64,000 nt of DNA from Nocardia mikamii NBRC 108933 (GTDB lineage Bacteria > Actinomycetota > Actinomycetes > Mycobacteriales > Mycobacteriaceae), in assembly GCF_001613505.1 (NCBI RefSeq), contig NZ_BDCM01000014.1, forward strand, positions 1 to 64,000. The letters run 5' to 3'. Shown here in pieces: positions 8,295 through 17,143 of this stretch. The position numbers and the translations under genes were made by a program. Positions within the stretch are counted from its first letter, which is position 1. Every line of letters begins with the position of its first letter. A model generated the notes under the pieces. That model saw only the letters and a program-made list of their open reading frames with translations. It did no database searches and was not told where the DNA came from.

Positions 8295-9389
8295 TCAACC
8301 CGCGCGATCTCGCGGGATCGCCTCCGGGTCGCGCAGCGAGCTGTGCCCGGCCGACCAGCTGTCGAGCATGGTCCGGTCGATGGCGTTCTCCAGCAATGTC
8401 GTCGCCTGGATACCGAAGACCATCGGTGCGATCAGCTCGGGCTCGCGGGCCGACAGGTCACCGATGACGTCGCGGCGCATCACCTGCTCGTGCACCGCGT
8501 CGGCCTCCACATGCTCGGCGTAGAAGCGCACGCACGCCGGATGCGCGTCCAACCGCCGCAAGGTGTCGACCATCCGGCGCGACGCGGGCGGCGAGCTGAT
8601 CTCCACACTCGCGAAGTGCCCGACCAGCTCGCCCCGGAACTGCCGGTGCAGGCCGAACAGCGACATCATGTTCACCAGCGCCAGCATCGGCGCGGGGACG
8701 GCGTCGAGGTAGTGCAGGTAGGTGTCGTCGAGGCCGGCGCCGGCCAGCAGGTCGGCGAACAGCTGAGCGTGGACGTCCTCACCACGACCGGCGCCGAACT
8801 CGTCGTATTCGACCGCGACCAGCGCCGCCTTCGCCTGACCGCGCAGCCGGGGAATCACCCACGCGTACGGGTCGGCCTCCTTGTGGTGGTAGATCGAGCG
8901 GTGCGCGAAGTATTCGCACACCTGCCACCACTGGCCCTGCTCGTTCAGGAAATGCCCGACGCCCGCGCCCTCGACCGGCTCGACGAGCAGATCGTCGAGT
9001 TCGCCGTCGAGATCGTCGCCGCCGGGCACGTCGCGTCGCATCGCGGCCAGGAACCGGTCCTCGAGGTGGGCGCGCATGCGCAGCAACTTCGGGTCCCATT
9101 CCCACCGGGGGTCGACGGAATCGAAGCCGCGGTAATGCAATTCGTAGCACAGGTGCAACGCCAGCTGCAGGTCCTCGCCGTATGGATCGGTGCTCGCGGT
9201 GTCGAAATCGACATGGCAGGCGGTGCCGCTGAGCAGGGCGCAGATGCCTGCGGAGAGTTCGCCGCGCGGCTCCGGCAGCGGTGGCGCGCCGGTATTGGCC
9301 GTCACCGGCGCCGGGGTGGGCCGATGCCGGGACGCCGAGCGAGGGCGGTGGCCGGATGTTCGGCGCACGTCGGGGTGCGGAATCTCCAT
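8295..9389 (-). CDS. Heme-oxygenase-like diiron protein (iron-containing redox enzyme family)
   Basis: A 364-residue protein with an all-helical heme-oxygenase-like (HDO) fold. Family landmarks are visible: LCYELHYRGFDSVDPRWEWD at 80-99, an E-x9-H pair at Glu197 and His207, Glu263, and EHVEADAVH at 292-300 (His293, Asp297, His300) as a likely ligand cluster. Related diiron enzymes carry out oxidative cleavage, desaturation or N-oxygenation of small substrates; the reaction here is unknown. Residues 1-40 are Pro/Arg-rich and probably disordered. The ATG at 9389 lacks a strong ribosome site. It is the first gene of a group with a methyltransferase and a CDGSH protein, and is divergent from a flavodoxin-like gene. 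Confidence 0.8.
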   Translation of the reverse strand: MEIPHPDVRRTSGHRPRSASRHRPTPAPVTANTGAPPLPEPRGELSAGICALLSGTACHVDFDTASTDPYGEDLQLALHLCYELHYRGFDSVDPRWEWDPKLLRMRAHLEDRFLAAMRRDVPGGDDLDGELDDLLVEPVEGAGVGHFLNEQGQWWQVCEYFAHRSIYHHKEADPYAWVIPRLRGQAKAALVAVEYDEFGAGRGEDVHAQLFADLLAGAGLDDTYLHYLDAVPAPMLALVNMMSLFGLHRQFRGELVGHFASVEISSPPASRRMVDTLRRLDAHPACVRFYAEHVEADAVHEQVMRRDVIGDLSAREPELIAPMVFGIQATTLLENAIDRTMLDSWSAGHSSLRDPEAIPRDRAG

Positions 9390-9531
9390 AGGCGCCGCAT
9401 ACCCGGTGCCTGGCGCCTCAATCGGCGGCCCGCGCCGGTTCGATCGGCCGCGCCGGCCGGCCGGGTTCGAGCGCGGATCGGCGGGTATGCGCGAAACAGA
9501 GCATCCTGTCGCCCGTCGAAAGGAGCAGATT

Positions 9532-10179
9532 GTGAACGACCCGACCGGTTCCCGAGCTCCCGGGGACGGCCTCACCGCCATCGCGATCAGTTGCACGTTG
9601 AAGAAGTCGCCGGATCGATCGAGCAGCGAGCTGATCGCCGAGCAGGTCCTGCGCGAACTGTCGAACCACGGGGTCACCGGCAAGACCGTGCGTGCCGTCG
9701 ACCTCGATATCCGGCCCGGCATCACCGCGGACGAAGGCGACGGCGATCAGTGGCCGCAGCTGCGCGAGCAGATCAGCGCCGCCGATATCGTGCTGATCGC
9801 CACGCCCACGTGGCTGGGCCACATGTCCTCGGTCGCCCAGCGTGTGCTCGAACGCCTCGACGCCGAACTCTCGGTCACCGACGACGAGAACCGGCCCGCC
9901 ATGGTGGGCAAGGTGGGCATCGCCGCCGTCGTCGGCAACGAGGACGGCGCGCACAAGATCTGCGCCGATACGTTCCAGGCGCTCAACGACATCGGCTTCA
10001 CCGTGCCGGCACAGGGCTGCACCTACTGGAACGGCGAGGCCATGAGCGGCGTCGACTATCTGGACTTGGACAACACTCCCGAGGCCGTCGCGACGACCAC
10101 CGCGGGCATGGCGCGCAATGCCGCGCACCTGGCGCGGACCCTGAAGGCCGCGCCCTACCCCGCCTATCCGTCGTCGTAG
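9532..10179 (+). CDS. Flavodoxin-like NAD(P)H-dependent FMN reductase
   Basis: A 215-residue flavodoxin-fold protein. The FMN phosphate loop is near residues 20-30 (AIAISCTLKKSPDRSSSE), followed by ADIVLIATPTWLGHMSSVAQ, which matches the T-P-x-W/Y loop of the NADPH-dependent FMN reductase family, and VGIAAVVGNEDGAHK. It is expected to bind FMN and pass electrons from NAD(P)H. A GTG at 9532 is preceded by AAAGGAG with a good spacing, so it was preferred over the earlier in-frame ATG. The gene faces away from the HDO gene and begins a rightward series that continues with proline-rich, PfpI and UdgX genes. Confidence 0.85.
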   Translation: MNDPTGSRAPGDGLTAIAISCTLKKSPDRSSSELIAEQVLRELSNHGVTGKTVRAVDLDIRPGITADEGDGDQWPQLREQISAADIVLIATPTWLGHMSSVAQRVLERLDAELSVTDDENRPAMVGKVGIAAVVGNEDGAHKICADTFQALNDIGFTVPAQGCTYWNGEAMSGVDYLDLDNTPEAVATTTAGMARNAAHLARTLKAAPYPAYPSS

Positions 10180-10225
10180 CGCGCCGGCCACCGCGCGGCC
10201 GACCACCATCGTTCGAGGAGTCGAC

Positions 10226-10642
10226 ATGTACACCGACAACGCCGGACCGCGACTGCGTGCCGGCGAACCTCCGATTCCGGAACCGGTTCCACCGCAGCCG
10301 GTTCCGGATCCCACACCCGAACATCCGATTCCGGCGCCGGACCCGGATCCGCGCCCGCCGATTCCGGAGCCCGATCCCGTTCCGGGCCGGCCGCCCGAGC
10401 CGGGCCGGCCGATTCCGGGGCCGAGCCCCGATCCGATTCCCGGTCATCCGCCGCCCGATCCCGGCCGGCCGGTCCCGCCGGAGCCGACCCCCGAGCCGCC
10501 TCCGGACCCCGGTCGGCCCATCCCCGGACCCGCACCCGATCCCGGCCCGGATGTACCCGGCCGCGACCCGCGGCCGCCGGTTCCACAGGCCGGTGTTTCG
10601 CCCGCTGCCGGCCGGGCACCCGCCGGACATGACATCCGATGA
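10226..10642 (+). CDS. Extremely proline-rich hypothetical protein
   Basis: A 138-residue protein made mainly of Pro, Asp, Glu, Gly and Arg, with irregular repeats such as PIPEPDPVPGRP and PGRPIPGP. There is no signal peptide, membrane segment or recognisable domain, so it is likely disordered or forms a polyproline-type rod. GAGGAG five bases before the ATG supports real translation, and the reading frame stays open through a strongly biased tract. Its last 14 bases overlap the start of the next small gene. The compositional bias makes alternative-frame artefact a possibility; confidence is moderate. Confidence 0.55.
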   Translation: MYTDNAGPRLRAGEPPIPEPVPPQPVPDPTPEHPIPAPDPDPRPPIPEPDPVPGRPPEPGRPIPGPSPDPIPGHPPPDPGRPVPPEPTPEPPPDPGRPIPGPAPDPGPDVPGRDPRPPVPQAGVSPAAGRAPAGHDIR

Positions 10643-10892
10643 GCAGACCCCTGGAACTCATCCGCAGGTCACCGCCGAGGATCTGCGGATGCTGCTGGAC
10701 GCGGGCAGCCCCGGCACCCGACTGGTCTTGTCGGAGGGCCGGGTGAGACTCGCCACCGACAGCGGCGAGGACGGACTGGAGTTGATCCGGCGTCCCGAAC
10801 TGGCCGACCGCATCGGCAACCACCCCGATCAGCACGAACTGGCCGAACAAGCCGAACTACTCAACACACTGATCCGCCTGCAGGGCGCCTGA
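10629..10892 (+). CDS. Small hypothetical protein
   Basis: An 87-residue acidic protein with predicted helices (VTAEDLRMLLDAGSPGTRLV and HELAEQAELLNTLIRLQGA) and a short strand pair in between. No signal peptide or membrane segment. The ATG at 10629 overlaps the end of the proline-rich gene by 14 bp and is 27 bp before the PfpI gene, so it appears to be co-transcribed with both. I do not recognise a family. Confidence 0.6.
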   Translation: MTSDEQTPGTHPQVTAEDLRMLLDAGSPGTRLVLSEGRVRLATDSGEDGLELIRRPELADRIGNHPDQHELAEQAELLNTLIRLQGA

Positions 10893-10919
10893 ACGCCCGT
10901 GAGCCGAGAAGGAGACGAG

Positions 10920-11477
10920 ATGAGCCGACCCGACCGAGAGCCCGCCGTCCTGGTGGTGACCTCGCAGACCGGTGTGGAACGTGACGAACTGCTGGAACCG
11001 CTGAAACAGTTGCGCGACAATGGCATTCGCGTCACCCACGCCGCCCCGTCCACCGACGCGGTGCAGACCTTCGTCCACGACACCGACGCCGACGTCACCG
11101 TCGACCCTGACACCGATCTGGCCTCGGTGTCGGTGAGCGATTTCGACGCGCTGGTGGTGCCCGGCGGCACGGTCAACGCCGACAAGTTGCGCACCACGAA
11201 GGAGGCCGTCGACCTGGCGCGCGGATTCGCCGACGCCGGAAAGGCGATCGCCGCGATCTGCCACGGCCCGTGGCTGCTGGTGGAGGCCGACCTGGTTCGC
11301 GGCAAGACCATGACCTCGTATCCGTCGCTGCAGACCGATGTGCGCAACGCGGGCGCTCAGTGGGTCGACGAGCAGGTGGTCCGGACGCAGGACGGCTGGA
11401 CGCTGATCACCTCCCGCAATCCGCGCGATCTGGACGCGTTCTGTTCCGCGATCGAGAGCGAAGTAGGCGCGAGGTGA
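10920..11477 (+). CDS. DJ-1/PfpI family type 1 glutamine amidotransferase-like protein
   Basis: A 185-residue protein of the DJ-1/PfpI superfamily. The nucleophile elbow AAICHGPWLL places Cys114 and His115 in the usual position, Glu20 (GVERDEL) is the expected acidic partner, and ALVVPGGTVNADKLR is the conserved P-G-G loop. Members include stress proteases, deglycase/glyoxalase-like enzymes and chaperones; the exact activity cannot be read here. AAGGAG precedes the ATG at 10920 by five bases. It is 24 bp upstream of the UdgX gene, so both may belong to one stress-related transcript. Confidence 0.87.
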   Translation: MSRPDREPAVLVVTSQTGVERDELLEPLKQLRDNGIRVTHAAPSTDAVQTFVHDTDADVTVDPDTDLASVSVSDFDALVVPGGTVNADKLRTTKEAVDLARGFADAGKAIAAICHGPWLLVEADLVRGKTMTSYPSLQTDVRNAGAQWVDEQVVRTQDGWTLITSRNPRDLDAFCSAIESEVGAR

Positions 11478-11501
11478 CGAAAGAAAGGTGAAGGCGCGGT
11501 C

Positions 11502-12128
11502 ATGGTAAAGGTCCCGGGCGCAGCGGAATTCGTGCCGGACACCACGGATCTGGCGCGATTGCGCGAGGCCGCCTGCGGATGTCACGGCTGCGACCTGTAC
11601 CGGCATGCGAACCGGACCGTCTTCGGTGAGGGCCCGCCGAACGCTCCGATGGTGATGATCGGCGAGCAACCCGGCGACCGCGAGGATCTGGCCGGACATC
11701 CGTTCGTCGGCCCCGCCGGAGCGCTGCTGAACCGCGCCCTCACCGACGCCGGAATCGACCGCGACGCCGTTTATCTCACGAACGCGGTGAAACATTTCAA
11801 ATTCACCGAGCGCGGTAAGCGCCGCATCCATCAGAAGCCCGGGCGCACCGAGATCGTCGCGTGTACGCCCTGGCTGACCGCCGAACTCGACGCGATCCGT
11901 CCACAGTTGGTGGTCTGCCTGGGTGCGGTGGCGGCGCAGGCCGTCTTCGGTCCCGACTTCCGGATCACCCGCGACCGCGGGCGGCTGATCGCGCACGATG
12001 ATCTCCGTGCGCTGGCCACCATCCATCCGGCCGCCGCGCTGCGCGCTCCCGATCGTACCGAGGCCTACGACGGTCTGGTCGCCGACCTCACCGAGGCGGC
12101 CACCGCACTGTCGGGAACGAGCTCATAG
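11502..12128 (+). CDS. udgX: UdgX-type uracil-DNA binding protein
   Basis: A 208-residue uracil-DNA glycosylase family member. It has the family 4-like iron-sulfur cysteines (Cys25, Cys27 or Cys30, with Cys121) and GEQPGDREDLAGHPFVGPAG at 54-73. The KRRIH loop at 106-110 is the UdgX signature; in the characterised mycobacterial UdgX the histidine of that loop forms a covalent bond with the abasic sugar after uracil removal. His110 is present here. IHP at 174-176 is the second UDG motif. It likely binds uracil-containing DNA tightly. It follows a PfpI gene and ends before a strong bidirectional terminator. Confidence 0.9.
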   Translation: MVKVPGAAEFVPDTTDLARLREAACGCHGCDLYRHANRTVFGEGPPNAPMVMIGEQPGDREDLAGHPFVGPAGALLNRALTDAGIDRDAVYLTNAVKHFKFTERGKRRIHQKPGRTEIVACTPWLTAELDAIRPQLVVCLGAVAAQAVFGPDFRITRDRGRLIAHDDLRALATIHPAAALRAPDRTEAYDGLVADLTEAATALSGTSS

Positions 12129-12152
12129 GGCGAAAATCCTTGCGGCACACCA

Positions 12153-12184
12153 CGGCCGCCGCCGGTTGTCCGGCGGCGGCCGTT
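12153..12184. terminator. Bidirectional terminator hairpin
   Basis: A perfect 14-bp stem (12153..12166 with 12171..12184) closes a TTGT loop between the convergent udgX and acyl-CoA dehydrogenase genes. There is no long T-tract, as usual for GC-rich actinomycetes. Position fits termination from both sides. Confidence 0.8.
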
Positions 12185-12212
12185 GCTGCCGGGGACGGTA
12201 AGCGCAGGTGCG

Positions 12213-13358
12213 TCAGCTCAGCTTCAAGGAGCGGCCGATGATTTCCTTCATGATCTCCGTGGTGCCGCCGTAGATGGTCTGCACGCGTGCGTCCATGTAC
12301 GCCTTGGCGATCGGGTATTCGCGCATGTAGCCGTAACCGCCGTGCAGCTGCAGGCATTTGGTGATCAGGTCGAGCTGTTCCTCGGTGCTCCACCACTTGG
12401 CCATCGCGGCATCCTCGGCCGAGAGAGTGCCGGCGTTGAGGGCCTCGATGAAGCGGTCGACCAGCACGCGCACCGCGGTGGTCTTGGTGGCCAGCTCGGC
12501 CAGCACGAACCGCGTGTTCTGCTGGGCGCCGATCGGCTTGCCGAAGGCCTTGCGGTCGCGCACGTACTGGATGGTGGTCTCCAGACAGCCCTCCATCGCG
12601 GCGGCGGCCATCACAGCGATCGACATCCGCTCCTGCGGCAGGTTCTGCATCAGGTGGATGAAGCCCATGCCCTCGGTGCCGAGCAGATTCTTGGCGGGGA
12701 CCCGCACGTCGGTGAAGCTGAGTTCGGCGGTGTCCTGGGCCTTGAGGCCGATCTTGTCCAGGTTGCGGCCACGCTCGAAGCCTGGCATGCCGCGCTCGAC
12801 GACCAGCAGCGAGAAGCCCATCGCTCCCTTCTCGGGATCGGTCTGCGCGACCACGATCACGATGTCGGAGTTGATGCCGTTGGTGATGAAGGTCTTGGCG
12901 CCGTTGATGACCCAGTCGTCGCCGTCCTTGACCGCGCGGGTCTTGATGCCCTGCAGATCCGAACCCGTGCCCGGCTCGGTCATGGCGATGGCGGTGATGA
13001 TCTCACCGGAGCAGAACCCGGGCAGCCAGCGCTGCTTCTGCTCGTCGTCGGCCAGCTCCAGCAGATACGGCGCGATCACGTCGTTGTGCAGCGAGAAGCC
13101 GAGGCCCGAATACTGCCCCTTGGTGGTCTCCTCGGTGATCACCGCGTTGTAGCGGAAATCCTTGACGCCGCCGCCGCCGAACTCCTCGGGCACCGCCATG
13201 CCGAGGAACCCCTGCTTACCGGCCTCCAGCCACAGCTGCCGATCCACGACCCCGGACTGTTCCCACTCGGCATGGTGCGGCGCGACATGCTGATCCAGAA
13301 ATTTACGGTAGGACTCCCGGAACAGATCGTGTTCGGGCTCGAAAAGGGTGCGCTCCAC
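12213..13358 (-). CDS. Acyl-CoA dehydrogenase (FadE20-like)
   Basis: A 381-residue FAD enzyme that oxidises acyl-CoA at the alpha-beta bond. It has the standard layout: N-terminal helical domain, AIAMTEPGTGSDLQGIKT strand domain, WVINGAKTFITNG, and C-terminal helices ending with IYGGTTEIMKEIIGRSL, where the Glu after GGTT is the usual catalytic base. Length is normal. The start is GTG at 13358, with AGGAGG five bases upstream. In mycobacteria a very similar gene (fadE20, as I recall) lies next to hflX, matching this position; chain-length preference cannot be read. Confidence 0.92.
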   Translation of the reverse strand: MERTLFEPEHDLFRESYRKFLDQHVAPHHAEWEQSGVVDRQLWLEAGKQGFLGMAVPEEFGGGGVKDFRYNAVITEETTKGQYSGLGFSLHNDVIAPYLLELADDEQKQRWLPGFCSGEIITAIAMTEPGTGSDLQGIKTRAVKDGDDWVINGAKTFITNGINSDIVIVVAQTDPEKGAMGFSLLVVERGMPGFERGRNLDKIGLKAQDTAELSFTDVRVPAKNLLGTEGMGFIHLMQNLPQERMSIAVMAAAAMEGCLETTIQYVRDRKAFGKPIGAQQNTRFVLAELATKTTAVRVLVDRFIEALNAGTLSAEDAAMAKWWSTEEQLDLITKCLQLHGGYGYMREYPIAKAYMDARVQTIYGGTTEIMKEIIGRSLKLS

Positions 13359-13510
13359 GCCAACCTCCTAGTGACCACATCGGCAACTCGCCTGCCACAT
13401 ACGGTACCCGGAAGGGGAATCGCGGTTCACTTCAGATCCGAAAAAAGTCGCGTACCTGTGCGAAAAGCTTCGGAGCGCGGTCTCAGCGCATCCTGAACGC
13501 GGGTAAACCT

Positions 13511-14425
13511 CTACAGCCCCACGGCGCCGCGCACCCGGCCCCAGAGCGTGCGGCCGCGGTCACGATCGCGCTCGGCCAGCAGAGCGGTGATCTCCTCCTC
13601 CAGCGCCTTGTGCACCACCTGCTGCAACTCCTCGGCGGCGGCGTCGAGATCGGTGGCGTCCTGCCACGGCGTGGTCTCGATGGGCGTACCGATCGAGTAG
13701 TAGAACCGTTCGGGCCGCGGCACCACGGTGGGGCCGATGCCGCGCATGAGCGGCGGGGTGAGGTTGGCGCGGATGCCGAGCGCCTCGACGGTCCAGCGCA
13801 GCGGGCTCATCACCGGATGATCGCCGTCGAAGACCACGTCGAATACGTCGTCGGCGCCGATCATCGCGGTCGGCAGGATCGGCGCGCCGGCCTCGATCGC
13901 CATCCGCGCGAAGCCCGTGCGGCCCTCCCACTTCAGGTGGTACTTCTCGCCCTTGCGGCGCATCGCCTCGCGGCCGCCGCCCGGAAAGACGATGACGGCC
14001 TCGCCGTTGTCGAGCAGAGTGCGGCAGTTGTCGCGCGAACCGCGCACGCTACCGATCCGGTGCACGAGCTCGCGCACCGGCGGTACCCGCATCAGCACGT
14101 TCTCCGCCAGGCCACGCACCACCCGGCCGGTGCGGTGGTAGATCTCGTGCACCAGCAGCGGCGCGTCCACGCCGCCGAGCAGCGTGTGGTTGCCGACGAG
14201 CATGACCGAGCCCGTCTCGGGAATGTTGTCCAGACCGTGGAAGACCGGACTGTTCCACAGCCGCACCGGCGTCGACAGCGCGTCGAAAATCCGAAGATCG
14301 ATGGCGGGCACCGTCATTCGCAACGGCGCGCCGTCACTGAGCTGCCGCACGGACTCCACCGGCGAGCGCTCGGCGGTGGAGTCGTCGGGCATGACATCGA
14401 CAGGTGTGGACTCGTTCCCGGACAT
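13511..14425 (-). CDS. Lysophospholipid acyltransferase family protein
   Basis: A 304-residue membrane-associated acyltransferase (PlsC-like superfamily). The block VMLVGNHTLLGGVDAPLLVH contains the histidine of motif 1, with a longer His-to-Asp spacing than the classic H-x4-D; this variant is seen in the DAGAT/TMEM68-like branch. VIVFPGGGREAMRRKGEKY and GAPILPTAMIGADDVFD correspond to motifs 3 and 4. It probably acylates a glycerolipid or another alcohol. The ATG at 14425 follows GGGAGG by six bases. Between it and hflX is a short gap of 77 bp, with transcription in the same direction. Confidence 0.82.
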   Translation of the reverse strand: MSGNESTPVDVMPDDSTAERSPVESVRQLSDGAPLRMTVPAIDLRIFDALSTPVRLWNSPVFHGLDNIPETGSVMLVGNHTLLGGVDAPLLVHEIYHRTGRVVRGLAENVLMRVPPVRELVHRIGSVRGSRDNCRTLLDNGEAVIVFPGGGREAMRRKGEKYHLKWEGRTGFARMAIEAGAPILPTAMIGADDVFDVVFDGDHPVMSPLRWTVEALGIRANLTPPLMRGIGPTVVPRPERFYYSIGTPIETTPWQDATDLDAAAEELQQVVHKALEEEITALLAERDRDRGRTLWGRVRGAVGL

Positions 14426-14502
14426 TTGCACCCTCCCTGCAGCCGTTCGGTGAAAGACGCGATTCTACCGAAAACGACTGTGGCACACAGACTACGAAAG
14501 CT

Positions 14503-16104
14503 TCAGCGCGAAGGCCCCGCTGCTTCCGCACTGCCGATGGTGCCCGCGTGCGCATACTGCGACAGGGTCGGCGCGAGCGCCCGGGGAACCCGGGCCCGCA
14601 CCCGCGTACCACCCTCCTCGTGCGAGGAACTGATGATGCGGCCGTCGGAGTGGATGCGCGCGAGCAGATCACCACGAGTGTACGGGAGCAGCACACTCAC
14701 CTCGACATCGAGCCCGCCGAGGATCTCGGCCAGCCGTTCGCGCAACTGGTCGATTCCACGTCCGGCGCGGGCCGAGACGAACACCGCCCCGGGCAACTGG
14801 GCACGCAGATGCGCCAGCTGCGTCGCGTCCAGCGCGTCGATCTTGTTCACCACCAGCAACTCCGGCGGTCCGGACCCCTCCCCCTGCTCACGCAGCACAT
14901 CGGTGATCACCTCACGCACGGCCTTGATCTGCTGATCGGGCAGCGCATCGGAACCGTCGACCACGTGCAGCAGCAGATCGGCGCCGGTGACCTCCTCGAG
15001 TGTGGACCGGAACGCCTCCACCAGCTGAGTCGGCAGATGCCGGACGAATCCGACCGTGTCGGTGAAGACGACCTCGCGGCCGTCGTCGAGCGCCGCGCGC
15101 CGGGTGGTGGGATCCAAGGTGGCGAACAGGGCGTCCTGCACCAGGATGCCCGCACCGGTCAGGGCGTTCATCAGGCTGGATTTTCCGGCGTTGGTGTAGC
15201 CGACGATCGCGACCGCCGGAATGCCGCTGGAGGTCCGCCGCGATCGTTTGGTGTCGCGTGCGGTCTTCATCTCCTTGATCTCGCGGCGCAGTTTGGCCAT
15301 GCGCTCGCGGATCCGGCGGCGATCGGTTTCGATCTTCGTCTCACCGGGGCCACGGGTACCCACACCGCCACCCGCACCACCGGCCCGGCCACCGGCCTGC
15401 CGCGACATCGATTCACCCCAGCCGCGCAGTCGCGGCAGCATGTACTCCATCTGTGCCAGCGACACCTGCGCCTTGCCCTCACGGGAGGTGGCGTGCTGGG
15501 CGAAGATGTCCAGAATGAGCGCGGTGCGGTCGATGACCTTCACCTTGACGACCTTCTCCAGCGCGTTCAGCTGCGCGGGGGTCAGCTCGCCATCGCAGAT
15601 CACCGTGTCGGCGCCGGTCTCGAGCACCACCGACCGCAGTTCGTCGGCCTTACCCGAGCCGATATAGGTGGCCGGATCGGGCTTGTCGCGGCGCTGGATC
15701 AGCGCGTCGAGCACCTGAGAGCCGGCGGTTTCGGCGAGCGCGGCCAATTCGGCCATGCTGGCGTCGGCCTGCGCGGCGCTGCCCTCGGTCCACACGCCGA
15801 CCAGCACGACCCGCTCGAGTCGTAGCTGCCGGTACTCGACCTCGGTGATATCGGTGAGCTCGGTCGAGAGCCCGGCGACACGACGCAGCGCGCTGCGTTC
15901 GTCGAGTTGCAGTTCACCGACCGTGGGCTCGGCGGCCCAGCCGTTGCCGGAAAAACCGCTGCCTTCGGTGTCGTCGGCGTCGTAATCGGTCACGCCGGTG
16001 TCGGCGTCGTCATCGCCGATGCTGTAGTCCTGGTCCGCGTAGCCGTCCGTGTCCGAGTCGAGCTGCTCGATCGGGGTGAACTCGTACGTTTGTGATTTCC
16101 TCAT
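14503..16104 (-). CDS. hflX: GTPase HflX
   Basis: A 533-residue ribosome-associated GTPase. Residues 1-65 form an acidic, probably disordered extension. The HflX N-terminal domain follows, ending with the glycine-rich GTRGPGETKIETDRRRI at about 249-265. The GTPase motifs are intact: GYTNAGKSS (302-310), DTVGF (349-353) and NKID (420-423). HflX splits or rescues stalled 70S ribosomes in stress and after antibiotic exposure. The ATG at 16104 was chosen over an upstream one because GGAGG lies just before it. It is downstream of dapF on the same strand; in mycobacteria the same pair is adjacent. Confidence 0.95.
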   Translation of the reverse strand: MRKSQTYEFTPIEQLDSDTDGYADQDYSIGDDDADTGVTDYDADDTEGSGFSGNGWAAEPTVGELQLDERSALRRVAGLSTELTDITEVEYRQLRLERVVLVGVWTEGSAAQADASMAELAALAETAGSQVLDALIQRRDKPDPATYIGSGKADELRSVVLETGADTVICDGELTPAQLNALEKVVKVKVIDRTALILDIFAQHATSREGKAQVSLAQMEYMLPRLRGWGESMSRQAGGRAGGAGGGVGTRGPGETKIETDRRRIRERMAKLRREIKEMKTARDTKRSRRTSSGIPAVAIVGYTNAGKSSLMNALTGAGILVQDALFATLDPTTRRAALDDGREVVFTDTVGFVRHLPTQLVEAFRSTLEEVTGADLLLHVVDGSDALPDQQIKAVREVITDVLREQGEGSGPPELLVVNKIDALDATQLAHLRAQLPGAVFVSARAGRGIDQLRERLAEILGGLDVEVSVLLPYTRGDLLARIHSDGRIISSSHEEGGTRVRARVPRALAPTLSQYAHAGTIGSAEAAGPSR

Positions 16105-16198
16105 ACACCTCCATGGTCCCACGCCACAACCACCGGGCGCACTCGGATATTTCCGGCCCCGGCCGGGCAGGGCCCGATACGGCGCACCTCACACGGAT

Positions 16199-17116
16199 TC
16201 AGGCGCCGGCCCACCACTCCCCGGCGAGGTGTCCGGAACCGACCAGCACCGACGGGCCGCGCAACCACGCCTGCCCGTGATCGATGCCCACGGTGACCGC
16301 GCCGCCGGGCACCCGGACCCGTACCTGCGCGGACTCCGTCGCCGGATCGATCCCCGCGCGCGTGAGCGCCGCGGCGGCCGCGGCGACCGTGCCGGTGCCG
16401 CAGGAGCGGGTTTCGCCGACGCCCCGTTCGTAGACCCGCATATCCACCGCGCCGTCCTCGCCGAGCGCGGTCAGGATCTCCACGTTCACGCCCTGCGGGA
16501 ATAGCTCCGGATCGAATCCGGGCGGCACGGTGAGGTCGAGTGCGGCCAGACCGTCGGCGGTGAGCCCGGGATCGACACAGGCCAGATGCGGATTGCCGAC
16601 GTCCACCCCGACCCCGGGCAGCGCGCTGCCGGCGACGGTGGCGGTGGAATCGCCGAGCATCCGCACCGAGCCCATACCGACGGTCACCTCGCCGAGTACC
16701 TCGTCGAAGGAGTGCACGACCACCGAACGCGCGCCCGCACGAGTGCCGACCACGAATTCGGTCTCCCGCTGCAAACCGGTGGCGAGCAGATAGTGGGCGA
16801 AGACGCGGACACCGTTGCCGCACATCTCCGCGATCGACCCGTCGGCGTTGCGGTAGTCCATGAACCAGTCCGCCGCGGCCACACCGTCGGGCAGTCCGGC
16901 CAGCTCGCCCCGCTCCACTAGCGCCCCTGCCCGGGCGACGCGCAGCACACCGTCGGCGCCGATGCCCTGGCGCCGGTCACACAGCACGGCGACGGTGTCG
17001 GGCGCCAGGCGCAGGCGCGCGTCGGAGTCCGGCAGCACCACGAAATCGTTCTGGGTCCCGTGGCCCTTGCTGAACTCGATGTCGGCCGCGCCGGACACCC
17101 GCTGCTGCTCGCTCAT
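16199..17116 (-). CDS. dapF: Diaminopimelate epimerase DapF
   Basis: A 305-residue epimerase converting LL- to meso-diaminopimelate for lysine and peptidoglycan synthesis. The two catalytic cysteines are visible in MDYRNADGSIAEMCGNGVR (Cys99) and GVGETRSCGTGTVAAA (Cys239). The FSKGHGTQNDFVVL opening is the family start. GGAGG lies about ten bases upstream of the ATG. It follows a TrmH-like gene by 27 bp on the same strand, with miaA further upstream, so dapF is probably the last or near-last gene of a miaA operon. Confidence 0.96.
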   Translation of the reverse strand: MSEQQRVSGAADIEFSKGHGTQNDFVVLPDSDARLRLAPDTVAVLCDRRQGIGADGVLRVARAGALVERGELAGLPDGVAAADWFMDYRNADGSIAEMCGNGVRVFAHYLLATGLQRETEFVVGTRAGARSVVVHSFDEVLGEVTVGMGSVRMLGDSTATVAGSALPGVGVDVGNPHLACVDPGLTADGLAALDLTVPPGFDPELFPQGVNVEILTALGEDGAVDMRVYERGVGETRSCGTGTVAAAAAALTRAGIDPATESAQVRVRVPGGAVTVGIDHGQAWLRGPSVLVGSGHLAGEWWAGA

Positions 17117-17143
17117 CGACGTCGATCCTCCACCTGTCCCGCA

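Noticed and set aside
8343..10628. A plus-strand frame upstream of the small gene at 10629
   Set aside because: It mostly lies antisense to the HDO gene and in another frame of the flavodoxin gene; only the last 87 codons from 10629 are plausible.
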